Shown in pieces: positions 33,720 to 45,231 of a stretch of 64,000 nt of DNA. Location: positions 1 through 64,000 of the forward strand of contig WEDG01006654.1 in NCBI GenBank assembly GCA_017591395.1, in the 5' to 3' direction. This DNA is from Schistocephalus solidus. Taxonomy: Eukaryota; Platyhelminthes; Cestoda; Diphyllobothriidea; Diphyllobothriidae. A model generated the notes under the pieces. The model was not told the DNA's origin and ran no database searches. It was given only the letters and a program-made list of their open reading frames with translations. Position 1 is the stretch's first letter, and each line of letters begins with the position of its first letter. Both the position numbers and the translations under genes were made by a program.

Positions 33720-36115
33720 AGAAGTAAGTGAGGAGAGTTTAATTGTTGAAGCGGTATTCTACCACAGGTTATCATGCAGACATATGTGACCTAAAAGGAC
33801 CATGTAGTGTGTGAGTGTGCGTGGGGAGTGCGGATATTTAATTTGGGGGACTTGGGTATATGTTGGTGCTTGTAGCACTAGTTCACCGATTTTTGTGTGA
33901 TTGCATTTCAAATGACCGACCAGGCCAATGCCTGATGTGCATGTGCAGCGACAATGAGGACAGGATAGGTCGAAAGAGGCTGAGTCTGGGGAAAGATCTC
34001 TTCCGCTGTTGGTCAGTTGGCATTATGTGTCATGCAAGGACTATGGGACCCGTTTATGTGTGCGTTATATGTGTTCCATTTTTTGTAATCGCGGTGGATT
34101 GACGTGCATGTATCTGAATAGGCCCATGTTGTAAGTGCGTGCGAAAGTGCAGTGAGAGATTTTGAGCTGGCGGTCTATGGTGTGAGTTGATGCTTGAGTC
34201 ACTTGTTCGCCAGTCTCTGTACAATGGATACACAACTGACTGATCAGGCCGATGTGTGAAATGAATGTGCGTTCGCAACGAGGACAGGCAAGTACCGAGT
34301 CCACATAGAAGGTAACGGGGACGATAGTAGTGCTGGTGGTGAAGGTGTCAGGTACTCGAGGATGGCCACTGATTGGGCGGAAATGGGGCAAGTCGCTTTC
34401 ATCGCCCTGATTGGCGCAAGGACTGGGGAGGGAGGATGTCCGTGATTGTAGTTATCCGTAGTTGTGGTTGTCGTCGTCGGGAGACCTGAAGCAGATGAGA
34501 CAGAAATTCATGTTGTGGGATTGTTGTTGCGTTTAGTTCTAAGATTTCTGACCAGGTCGATATACGCGCGAAATATGCGTTTACAGAGTGGGCATGACGG
34601 AAGTGATCGGGCATTAGCGGTATTGACAAGGGATGTTTATGTCATTTGAGTCACCCGTTTGTCTTAACAGCACTGAACCGGTTGGCCTCAACGATTGCGG
34701 CACAAGACTTCATGGCTCTTAGCCGCACTGTTCTGTCCTGGGCTAGGAACTCCCATGTCAAAATGTTGATTTGCAGTTGCTTCAGAGGTTTCTTAAAAAT
34801 ATCCTTTTTACATCCTTGTCGCGGAGAACCCGTAGAGAAGTCATTTGAGTTGTCGGTAGTCATCCATTCTTACTAGGTGACAACGCCATCACAGTTTTCA
34901 CTGGCGATTATTTGCGTGGATGCAGTGAATTACTGTCCGCTCCAGGACATCCGTGTACAAAATTCTGTCTTACCGTCGCAGCATCAGTTTTCTGTTGAGG
35001 ATGCTGAGATGGAAATGATTAGGTCTTATGGTTAGTTCAAGAACTGGGTCCAGTTCTCCGCTCCGTTGAGGAGTGTTGACAAGACGACGTTAATGTATAG
35101 ATTCAGTTTTGTGACAGTTAATTGCACTGGGGATTCCATACGAGGCCTGCAGCCGTATGAAGGACTGACTTACTTTGGAGATCTTTTAAGCAACATCCTT
35201 TTAGATTCTCAAATGGCGTGGAAGCGTGCTTCCCAAATAAGCAAAGACTTCCACGTTCGTGAACTGACCGCCTTTGACATTGATTTTGGGAGCTTTTTCT
35301 TGTGTGCTTGTTGGTAATGTGTGGATAATCACCATTTCGGCTTTATTGACTGTTAATTCAAAATAAGCACAGCCTTGGTCGAAGAGGTCCATGCTCCTAT
35401 GAATATCCTCCACCATCACCGTACTGAGGACGCAGTCATCCGCGAAAATCATGTCGGTTGTGTTGCTGTGTCGTCGGAAGCAACATCGGCTTTCCGGGAA
35501 CAATCCCTGCTGTAGGTGCTTATTAATTCTTTCAAGAAGGATACAGATGAATATCTTCCTGGCTGAGTTGAGCGACGAGATGCCTCTATGGTTGAGATGA
35601 TCGCGTGATTGTAATCTTGAGGATATTGTCCTTGGTGCCACATCTCCCGCAGTCATCCGGAATCCGCATTGCTTGCACACGCCTAGCTAAATTTTGTCGG
35701 ACACTGGTTCTTAACTGCTGGAATTCTGTTGCACAACCCGGCTGTTTCCTGATAGGGATGTTGGCAGATCCAGGTCATTTGTTTTGCCCATTTGAGTGAG
35801 CCAAGCAATGGGAGCATCATAGATGGCTGGTGAACAATTAAATACACTTCGGCTAAGCGCCTTAGAACGTGGGATTTCTCTGTCACAAGTTTTGTGCAGT
35901 AAGAGCTGAGAAGCGGTGTGGTTCACTTGATGCAGAGTTCATATATATATTGTTGGAAGCTTTTAGGAATTTTATTCATTTCATTGCTGTCCACATACCC
36001 TTGGATAACCTTAGACTTGCGGAACATCCAGGTGTCCGTCATCTAACGCAGCGCAACCGCTGCTTTACAAGGCTGCGAAATCTGAAGGATGCTTCCTTGA
36101 TGGCATCAGTGCGAC
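33720..36115 (-). pseudogene. Non-LTR retrotransposon (LINE) with C-terminal zinc fingers, internally deleted
   Basis: Reads 5' to 3' from 36.1 down to 33.72 kb with several frameshifts. Order: pre-RT region (EASFRFRSLVKQRLR; LTEKS-like at 35.88 kb), RT palm start (HRGISSLNSARKIFICILLE, LPESRC-GFRRH-like), then directly FADDC, missing the RT middle; LGSTL; C-terminal block LKQLQINILTWEFLAQDR with AAIVEANRFSAVKT (34.65-34.86 kb). On the same strand C2H2-type fingers follow: CPLCKRIFRAYIDLVRNL (about 34.6 kb), CPRCERTFISHIGLISQL (about 34.27 kb), further decayed ones, ending DNLW-stop near 33.76 kb. The family resembles the endonuclease-RT elements common in flatworms (RTE/BovB-like organisation; clade not certain). 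Confidence 0.85.
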
Positions 36116-36779
36116 CTAACCTGACCGTCTGTGTAATCTTAATTGGAATACTTCGATATTTTGTTCATGGTGTTCTCGGATAATCCTTAAAGATAATGGT
36201 GGTGATAATTTAGCCCGTTCATCATTTGTACTATACAGTACTCCTCTTAACCCTCCGGAGGTTAATGCTATGCCACAAGTTATTTTTTTAGAACCCAGCG
36301 GGAGAACCCGTTCCTTATTTAAGTTGCCATAATACCGCTGGATGTCTTTGCTGCCCTCCCGAAGAATCAACTAACTTGCACACATAAACTCTCTGTTCTG
36401 TATGCCAGATTCGTTTTTAATAATATGTCCCTGTTTCACACTCTGATCATCGTCCACAGACCAGGTATTTTTAAAGTAAGAAAAACGTTCCGTTGCCGAC
36501 TCCAAACTATCCCTTCAAGATTAAAATTATAGCCCATATTATCGTCACGACTACTTTGACGGACAAAGCTGTATCGATGTAAATCAATCGCATGCATTTC
36601 AACCATTCGAATAACGTTAATATACTGAGGTTAGAATATGCTTTTTAGCTTCAACTTACCTTCAAAATAAGAAAATGTTCCATTCCGTTTTGTTTACCGT
36701 TCACCCAATATCAGTGAGTATTAAGATCGCTGTCTCCTAAAGGCATTTCGTACCGCAGAAAACTTAAAGTTTAAGCATC
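36116..36779. other. AT-rich spacer between opposed LINEs
   Basis: Nothing recognised between the 5' side of the antisense LINE and the first readable endonuclease block of the sense LINE. Confidence 0.5.
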
Positions 36780-38352
36780 AATTGACTGCAGGTGATTTCA
36801 ACCTTCCTAATGTTCGATTTTTCCACATTCCGGCCCTATAAAGTTGGAGGACTAATTCAAAGCAGTAGATATCGGCATGTTTAATCAAGTTGCCGACATT
36901 CCTACCAAAAAATCAAGCATACGTGATCTCATCTTCTGCCTTTGCCAGTGCCATCTTCGGGCTGACTTGGAAGATCGAAAAACAAAATTAACTTTTTCCT
37001 TGATTTTTGATCAGATGTAGTCCAGGTCAGTATTATAAAGGCGGATGCTAATGATATTTTCTTTTCTCTTCTGTGTAATATATTAAAACGTCTCCTATAC
37101 AAACTCAACCGTATTGGGGTAAGGGGCAAGCTTTTGAAGTGGATTGAAAACTTCTTGATTGGGCGATCTCAGATTGTCCGTCTTGGCGATCAACAATCGG
37201 CGGAGGTGGCGGTTGAGAGTGGGGTTCCTCAGGGCTCCGTCTTTGGCCCTATCCTCTTCCTTATAAACATTGATGATTGCGTAAGTGGCTTGGACTGTGA
37301 CACCGCCATGTTGCTGACGATATAAAGCTTTGGAAGGTCATCCACAACGCAGCTGATGAAGAAAATCTACAGGCGAACTTGCATAGACTCGAGGAATGGT
37401 CGCAAAACTGGCTCCTCCCATTCAATGCTACCAAGTGCAATATTCTGCGATTCGGCAGAACCAGCTCTGGGCACCAGAGAATTTACTATCTGGACGACAC
37501 ACCGCTACCAGAGGTAGAGGCTCAGAAAGATCTAGGATTATGGATCACGCCCACACTGAAGCCATCGTTCCATTGCTCAAAAGTAGCAAAATCTGCCATG
37601 TTAAGCTTGTATCTAATTAAGCGAGCGTTTGCAAAGTTCGACAAAGAGTGCTTTAATAAGGTCTTCGGGATGTTCGTACGATCACAATTGGAATTTGCCA
37701 TACAAGCCTGGAGACCGTGGTCTGTCAAAGACCACAAAACCCTTGAGAAGGTACAAAGACGTGCAGCCAAGCTTGTTCAAGGTCAAAGCTGCCTGCCTTA
37801 CGAGACACGATTGTCTAATCTTGATCTGTTTCCTCTGGACTATAGACAGCTACGCGGCGACTTTGTACAAGCCTTTCGAATGCTGCGGCTTCAGGATTGT
37901 TGCCTTGCATCTGGCGACTTCTTTTAGCTGGCTACTACCACTACTTTGCGATTGACAGGTGCAAGACTCGACACAAGAAGGTTCTTCTTCTCCAACAGAG
38001 TGATTAAGGTCTGGAATGCTCTGCCGGCCGACATAATCATGTCCCCATCCGTTGACACTTTTAAGCGGAAATTTGACCAGTACAGCCATAAGTACCACCA
38101 CGACATCCGAAACTAACACATTTCCTGAAACATATTCCTACCCAAAATATTCGCGTCATATAACAAACTACTCCCTATTTTTGAGTAACATTATTTTATA
38201 ATTGTTTGTCCGATGCCCTGCAGTGTGTCCGGGAGATAACCATTTGTCCAACGTCCATTATATGTCAGCCTTTTTAATTTACAGTGTCACTGACATCATT
38301 AGGGAGCTCAAAGGCTTCGCCTATATTTCCCTTAATAAAACTGAACTGAACT
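36780..38352 (+). pseudogene. CR1-like LINE (Jockey superfamily), 5'-decayed, RT frameshifted
   Basis: A degraded endonuclease end is readable (GDFNLPNVRFF at 36791, then a frame change to SSIRDLIFC). A large part between it and RT is missing. RT resumes near 37095 (LYKLNRIGVRGKLLKWIENF, VPQGSVFGPILF). At about 37312 one missing T shifts the frame inside the catalytic FADD motif. The rest is open: LEEWSQNWLLPFNATKC to LGLWITPTLKP and LEKVQRRAAKLV, with another frame change near 37921, then RVIKVWNALPADIIMSPSVD. The 3' end shows AATAAA followed by CTGAA repeats (38335-38352), typical of CR1-type tails. Confidence 0.9.
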
Positions 38353-38355
38353 AGC

Positions 38356-39725
38356 TCTGGAAAGAGACATCTAGTATGTGGACTAAATCTTACATCCTTA
38401 CCATCCCCATACACGGCCAATCTACTTTATTTGACAACTTTTTGCCAATCAGCATACTTTCTGAATTTTCGAAGATCTCAAAGACCTTGCTTACAGATAC
38501 GTTGATGTATAACTTAACCGAAGTAAGAAACTGAGTTCATCCCAGCATGGGTTTCTCCAAACAAGATATTGTGACGGCGGTCAGCTCCCTTTCTTTGACT
38601 TTATCCTACAATCTAGGGTTAATGGTTTTGAACATCCATAGACCAATTCGATTAAACTCACACTTTGATTTGTTGACCATAATGTCTTTTTCTTAAAATT
38701 TTCCTTTTGTGGTATGTGCGGTAAAAATCTGAATTTGATATTTTCTTACGTGGCCTCTGGTGCACAATATATGAGTATCTCCAATGATATATCCAATCCC
38801 GCACGAATGAGTAGCAGAGTTTTTATTCGCCCGCTCTTATTTTGTCCTTTTTATCAGTGATGTACCTGGTTTATTATAGAATAATAGGACATTTTATGTC
38901 TACTGATGATTTAAACGCCGCCTTTCCATACTAGTGAATCGATCGCAATATCGTGCTCGAACTCATATAAAGTAATCTTTAGGCCTGTGCTCACTGGCGT
39001 TGTAGAGGATACCTTTCCATGTCTTGTTAGTGACGATCATTAGCCACAGCTACGAACCAAATGAGCGGGCGGTTACTAAGGATCTGGACATATCACATTC
39101 AGGTGTTTCTTAATCTGACCGAGCAAAGTAACCTAAATGTCTCGAAAGCACGTCAAACTTATGGGTTTATTCTCAGAAATTGTAAAACTATCATTATGAT
39201 AACCAGCCTTTTGAAATCTTTCATTAGGCTTGGCTTGGAATACTCTTCGCAGCTCTTTAGCCTTCTGCGCTCCAGTGGAAGAAATAAAATAGAATCGGTC
39301 CAGTATTTTCTTACTCAAACAGTGTAATCGTCGGAGCAAGCAAATCTGACGTATTAAGAACGCTGTGGGCTTATACACAGTGATCCTTTATGTTTTCAAC
39401 GATTACAGAAGGAAGTTTACATTCTGCTTACAATTTTAAACAGTCAAACATTTATTCCTCTTACCACTGTAATGTGGCCAGCTCACTATTGGCGCAGCAG
39501 TCAGCTGAGCGTCTTTTTAATGTTTTTCCATTTGCACTCACAGTGAGGTATCGCCAGTTTATTTCTTCGGCAAACGCCACAGAAATGTGGAATAAACTAC
39601 CCCAGATTAAAAAAACGTATTCTTTGTTTAAACGAACCAACTCTGCAACTCTGCAGTCTGCAATCGGTGCATTCCTCAGTAGACAGCGGGCAATCGTCCG
39701 CGGATGCACCCTGATTTGGTGAAGA
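38356..39725 (+). pseudogene. Second non-LTR retrotransposon, heavily decayed
   Basis: Starts a few bases after the CR1-like tail. RT block readable as WKETSSMWTKSYILTIPIHG, PISILSEFSKISKTLL and VHPSQHGFLQTR with stops and frameshifts, then LNVSKARQTYGFILRNCKT, RLGLEYSSQLFSLLRSSGRN KIESVQYF (39.06-39.31 kb) and a C-terminal part ending MWNKLPQIKK near 39.6 kb. A separate family from the preceding element. Confidence 0.75.
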
Positions 39726-39730
39726 ATCCA

Positions 39731-40960
39731 CCCACGGGCAGCGGTTTCTCTCTCCTGAATGATATACACTTAGGAAAAAAGGGACCATATTCTTACAGGC
39801 TTTTTTTCACTGCCTACCTGATTCCAACTAAACATTTTCCTCTGACATTGCCTGTCAACTAGCATTTCAAGCACTTATTTTTATGGAAGTAGTTTTTTCC
39901 ATATTGAAATGGCATTTATTGAAACAAGCATACTATAACTATAATAATTGAGACTGGAAGAGGTAAACTATATTGCGACGACTGCAGCACCAAGAGTGAT
40001 CAAGCTGCCTAAAAATAGTAAGCGAATTTAATTGTAGGACTGTTTAAAAGCTTAATCAGTAGAACAAGTCTCTTCTGTTATAGGCGAAAACATTAATGGT
40101 TATTGTTAATTAGCCAACAGCGTTAAGCATACGTCCGACTAACGATCTTAGTTAATAAATATCTTTTATTAAAAATTGATTAACCGATTCTATTTTCTTT
40201 TATTCAATCTTGCACACAAGTCTTAATAGAAAGAAGCAATATTATACAGCAGTTCTACACAGAGAGCAATAAACGCTTCGAATCTGTACTTGAACAGGTC
40301 ACAGTGAATCCAGCATTCCTACTTTTTTTCTTTTGAGGAAACTTAAAATTTCGAACTTTTCAGGCGTCAGTTAGGTGTAGAACTGCAGGGTACTCATCGG
40401 GTCAGTAAGAATGAGAAGCACACAATTTGCCAATCAGACAAAATAAGTGTGAAGAAAACAACTGGATTAAGGAGACACCTACGCCTTACTTACATTATTC
40501 ACACACATTCACCCAGCGTGATTGTAAGTGCCAAACGGAGAGCAAGGACGAGTTAGTGCGAGTCGATGTAATAGCATACCTGGCACTACCCACATGTTTC
40601 GGTTTTGCCATGGCAAATTAAATCGACATTCATCCCAGTGAATTCGGACCTCCTCGAGACCAAGAGAAGGTGTAGTAGCCTATGAGATAAATGACATCTG
40701 AAGAGCATGTCAACGGTCATTTGCGTATGGCCTCAGCCAAACCATTCCAGCTTCCACTCTTGCCCACAAGTGTTAGCGCATGAGCCTATCTATTATTTCT
40801 ATTCTCTGATTATCCCAAAAAGCATCTATCTCACACTGATAACATTGCTACATTCAGCCTATTTCCTATCAGGACGAGTAATTTATCTTAATGATCGACG
40901 AGCATTCGTTAATGTGTTTCGATATTTTTTTATTTGTGTTTTAATTTTTTTAAATTAAAC
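39731..40960. other. AT-rich spacer
   Basis: No gene or repeat recognised. Confidence 0.5.
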
Positions 40961-41014
40961 AGGCCAGCCAACGAGACCGTGCTTCAATGTTTAGTGTGGA
41001 AGACGTCTACAAAA

Positions 41015-41150
41015 ATATCGCCAGCTCGAGCCACTGGTGGTAAAGCACCTGGGGCTGTGTTTGACTGACTGATGACTGCTAATGAGCCTGAAATGGCCAT
41101 TTTATTCTCCCTTGTCTTGGCTAGTCATGTTTATCTGCCTATAATAGCAC
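41015..41150 (+). repeat. SINE fragment with hammerhead-like core
   Basis: CTGATGA at 41069-41075, a 14-nt segment (GCT...AGC pairing), GAA at 41090-41092, then ATGGCCAT (41093-41100) and TCTCCCTTGTC. Flanking stem I pairing is lost (TTATTC in place of CCAGTC). The tRNA head is barely readable. Confidence 0.65.
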
Positions 41151-44100
41151 TGGCGGTTCTGTGTCTGCTGGCGGGGCTTGCGTGTGTGTCCGAAGACAAA
41201 CCAAGTCAAAGGGAGTTCCGTCAGCGATCGGTTGGCATTTCAAATGAATATCGGCTTTTGGTTCACTCCAGTTCATAGGCGCCATCGCTTGAACTACTTC
41301 CCGCCTGACTTTAAATTAAGTAGTCAACCCGTTTTCTTAGTTAGGCATGATGATGCCTATAGATACAATTGTATCTTCGAGAAGACATGGTTTCAATCTC
41401 CAAGTGTCAGACGTAAACGGAAAATGTAGAAATACTTTGTCGCTTAAGAGTTGATAATTAGTTTTAACCCCTTTAAAAAAAGAACATCTACCTCAATTTT
41501 GTATTGCGCAGAAATCAAGTGTTCTATGCAGCGTAAATCAGATTTTGAAAATGCACTTTAAACATCTTGTGTCGTTTTAAACACCTTTGTGTATGTCAAA
41601 ATAATGTAATAAAAGTTCTGTTCAAAAGCATTTAAGTAAATTTTAGTTACAGTTAAATGCATAATATAAATTTTTTTGCCGAAGCCATCTCTGCATCATT
41701 AAGTGAGAGAATATTCCTGGCATTGATTTCAGTTCCGTTTTTAAATTATTCCCAACAGGCTTTCGAATAAACTTTAAATTTAACTGATCGACAATTATTA
41801 AGCTGCAGCTTAACACCTTTGCCGTGGATTGATGCACTATTTGGTTTGCAGTTAGTTTACAGTCTGTGAAAATCAAGTTATTATCTTGTTCCGTGGGAGT
41901 GACAAGAATGGTCTTCTGAAGCAGATTTCAACAGTTAAGATTAAATGCAGCTGGGGTCTGAACATTATTTTACCAGATTTTAATTGTCTGTTTGATAACC
42001 CCAATAATTTTACGGAAGCTAAGCTCAGGATGTAATTCAGGTATTAACTATTTCATGAACTGGCACTGATCCAAGGCCTGCCTGACTTTTAAAGGTGTCC
42101 TTTACCTGTTCTTCTGTAAAATACACACAAACTGTCAAATATATATTAAAGAGACTGAGCAGACCTGGTGATTATTTCTAAAACCAACCTTTAATCTAAA
42201 CCACACTAATTGGAAATTGCGGAGAACATTTCTCTCGAGCTATATTTACTAGAACTCTTTTTAATCTTCTCTTTTCTATGAGGCCTGGGCGAATTGATTT
42301 GTCAAACTCTTATAAACTGCTAATAAACCAACCCCAATAAATTGAAATCTACGTTAGCAGTAGGATATGACGCGGGAAAACGTACCTGCCTTTTTACAAA
42401 TGGACTTACGCTAGCTGCCAGTAGTCTCAGAACTAGAATCGGATTTATCGTTTGGGTAACGTTTAGTTTTACGTTTTGTACAGTTATTTTGGCAGTATGG
42501 TTAGAACTGCTAAGTATAATGGCAAGGGTGAGGAATACAACTATATCCATTAAATAGGAGTTTGGAATGGAAATGTCCTGCCGAATAACACATTTGACGC
42601 TGGGAATAATTCCAGGAAGTGTAATTCTTCTATGAACTAATATAATCCTAAACCATAGTGCTAAACTTAAGCCGAACACATCCTGAAACCCCAAACGTAA
42701 AGTTTAATTTAATCCCAACATTTTACCTTAGCGTTCCCTAGCACTATCGCTAATTTTACATTTAATCCACAACCTTAACTAAACCATTAACCGTAGATTA
42801 TCACCCCAAGACACCTATATAACCATTTTGTGGCATTTGCAGCTGATCCGGAAAGATGATTTCCACGAAAATCTGTGGTAGATCACCAAAAGCCCGACAA
42901 CATCTCCGCTCCTTTCATTAAAACTATCTCCATTATGTAGTATATCCCATGAGACATTATAAGAAAATTTTAGGTAATTGAATTTTGGAAGGCAAAAATA
43001 TGTACGCTCGAATTTTTATTGTAGTATATATTTGAAGAAAAAACATTTCTTTCAAAATACGCAAACGTTTCTGCTTACGATTTCCCTGACAAGTCTTTCT
43101 ACAATTATTAGTCACAAGCCCGCCTGTCAACAGATGATATAAGACGAAACTTTAAGACGTTAATTTCGCAATCGGCGAAATAAAGCAAACCATGTTTCCA
43201 TTCGACAAATAATAATTAAACAATCCAGAAATGGAAAAAAAAGAGAGAATAGTCTCGTGAAACCATGTTGGTACTGAAAGCTGCTTTCTAACGATCATCC
43301 TTAAAATTACATAATTTCTTAAATGCTGCTTAAGTGCCGGCAGCAGATGATTAAAAATTGAAATGGTAATTATATCTATCCTGCCTAAAATCCACTTTTC
43401 TCTGCTTGTAATGTCTGCCTGTGCATTTTAAAACTCTCATTTCCTCAGTTGCAGTGATTTTGAACTTTTTCAGATTTTGCCAAAATTCTAAAAATGCGTT
43501 TACTTATAAAAACCGATCTTAGATTTTTGTACGTATTTTGTTTTAAATTAAGATGACATTGATCGTCATTGCTGCAAGTGTTACGCACATGTGTTGGTGC
43601 CATATTCCGAGTGATTATCAATCGCTTATTTTTAATGAAAATATTCCGCACATTCTTTTTTACGGACTTACGGATGATTAGCGAACTCTACATCATACAA
43701 AGCATGTTTGCAAACGGCGCCCCTAACTGAGAAGTACCTTAGATTCTAGACTTCTGATCCATTTTGGCTGCCCTGCCAAGAGTTCGCATATTTAGAAAAT
43801 AGAGCATGAATATTCAGGGTCTGAAGATACGAAGACAAAAAAACTACCCGAAACTTCAGACACAAGATAAAAAATTCCCGCTGGACGCGACTTTTTCAAT
43901 TGATTTGTTATTTTTTTGACTGCTAGGCTTCAGTGGAAAATGACCTGAAGCTGCGTCATCCTCCCTTCATTGGTTTGATGCACCCTTATACAAAGAACGC
44001 AAGCGCGATTTCAATGTGTTCATACATCAAAAATACCCCGTAAGCCGTGCACCTAGGCTGACATGATTCTGTACATGAAGGTGCAAAAAAACTGACAGGG

Positions 44101-45183
44101 TCTTGTTTTTCCATTTTTTTTTCAGGATTTTTAAAAGAGGCTTGCTAAAAGTTGAAGATTATCTGTCATTTTGCTCAAATACCATCAAATTTTACTTACT
44201 AAGGAAATAATAGCGCCAATCCTTGCCTGAACGGGTTAAAATATAATGATTTTGCCTTTTTCTTCGAGCTCCGAAATCACGTTCATTATACAAAGTGAAT
44301 TTGGAGAGACTTGATTTTCCGTCTATTTTCTGTGGATGTAACAGGGAGGCTGTGGCCAGGGGGCTAGTTGGAACAGTCAGAGTTCCTTCGGTTTCCCTCT
44401 AACATGATTCATTTAAGGCTGCACAATTCTAGGTAGTTCAATCTAAACCTTTGAAAAAATGGACAATAACTATTCTGATTTCACTCAATCGCCCCGAAGT
44501 CCATTAAGAATAGCATAAACGTATAGAGCCCAAAGTTTCCCTTTCGTAATACTTGCCAACTTAGGTGAGTTTTTTTCCATTTCTTTAAGCACAATTATAA
44601 CTGCATTATTAGGGAGTAGGTAAGGGGCTTCGAACATTTAAATTTGGTTGAATATGTTTAAGATTTTTTAGAAGGTTATGGATTTGAGGTAAGTTATTAT
44701 TGTGGTTAAATTTAAGACGTGAGGACTAATAAAATGGATTTGATTTCAGGTTTGGAGTTCAATGGGAGAGGTAGCGTTAGCGGATTAATACTAGATTAAG
44801 TTACGCATTAGTTGGCACTTCTGAATACATGCTTTTCAAAATCAACAGGGTAAAGGTTGCAATTTTTGGATTTTACCCCTGCTAATAATTCAGTTTGTTA
44901 AACAGATACAGATAGTTTGAGGAGTTTAGGGCGAATGTATACGTTAATATCAATACATTATCACTTCCGTCGGATTTCCAATAACTTGGATTTAGACTGC
45001 CCTGCACCTGATGATTATTTCGGGTACATTTTATTCATTGCAATATATCCCGATTTTTAAAGAATTGATTAAATGCGCTTTCTACTTCTGTGTGAATCAA
45101 TGATGAGGAACTATTAGCTTAATCTGAATAATAACTTCGAACAATGAAGCTAATTATATTTTCTAACTGAAGATTTGTTAAAA
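41151..45183. other. AT-rich non-coding stretch
   Basis: No supported gene. A good acceptor (TTTTTTTTCAG near 44125) is followed by 28 open codons, not enough to call. At 42.64-42.80 kb and 44.6-44.8 kb there are TTAGG/CCTAA-flavoured degenerate stretches. Confidence 0.5.
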
Positions 45184-45231
45184 ATGCCTTTTACGTGCGA
45201 GGAAATGGAGATTGATAGTGGACCGCAGCAG
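45184..45231 (+). CDS. Possible first exon of an unrecognised gene
   Basis: ATG opening 16 codons (MPFTCEEMEIDSGPQQ) and ending exactly at CAG|GTAAGA. Short and without homology that I recognise. Its phase (0) does not directly fit the next candidate exon at 47904, so an exon would be missing between them or this is chance. Confidence 0.25.

Noticed and set aside
44126..44212. Exon after a very good acceptor
   Set aside because: Only 28 open codons, no upstream exon in phase and no recognisable protein content.
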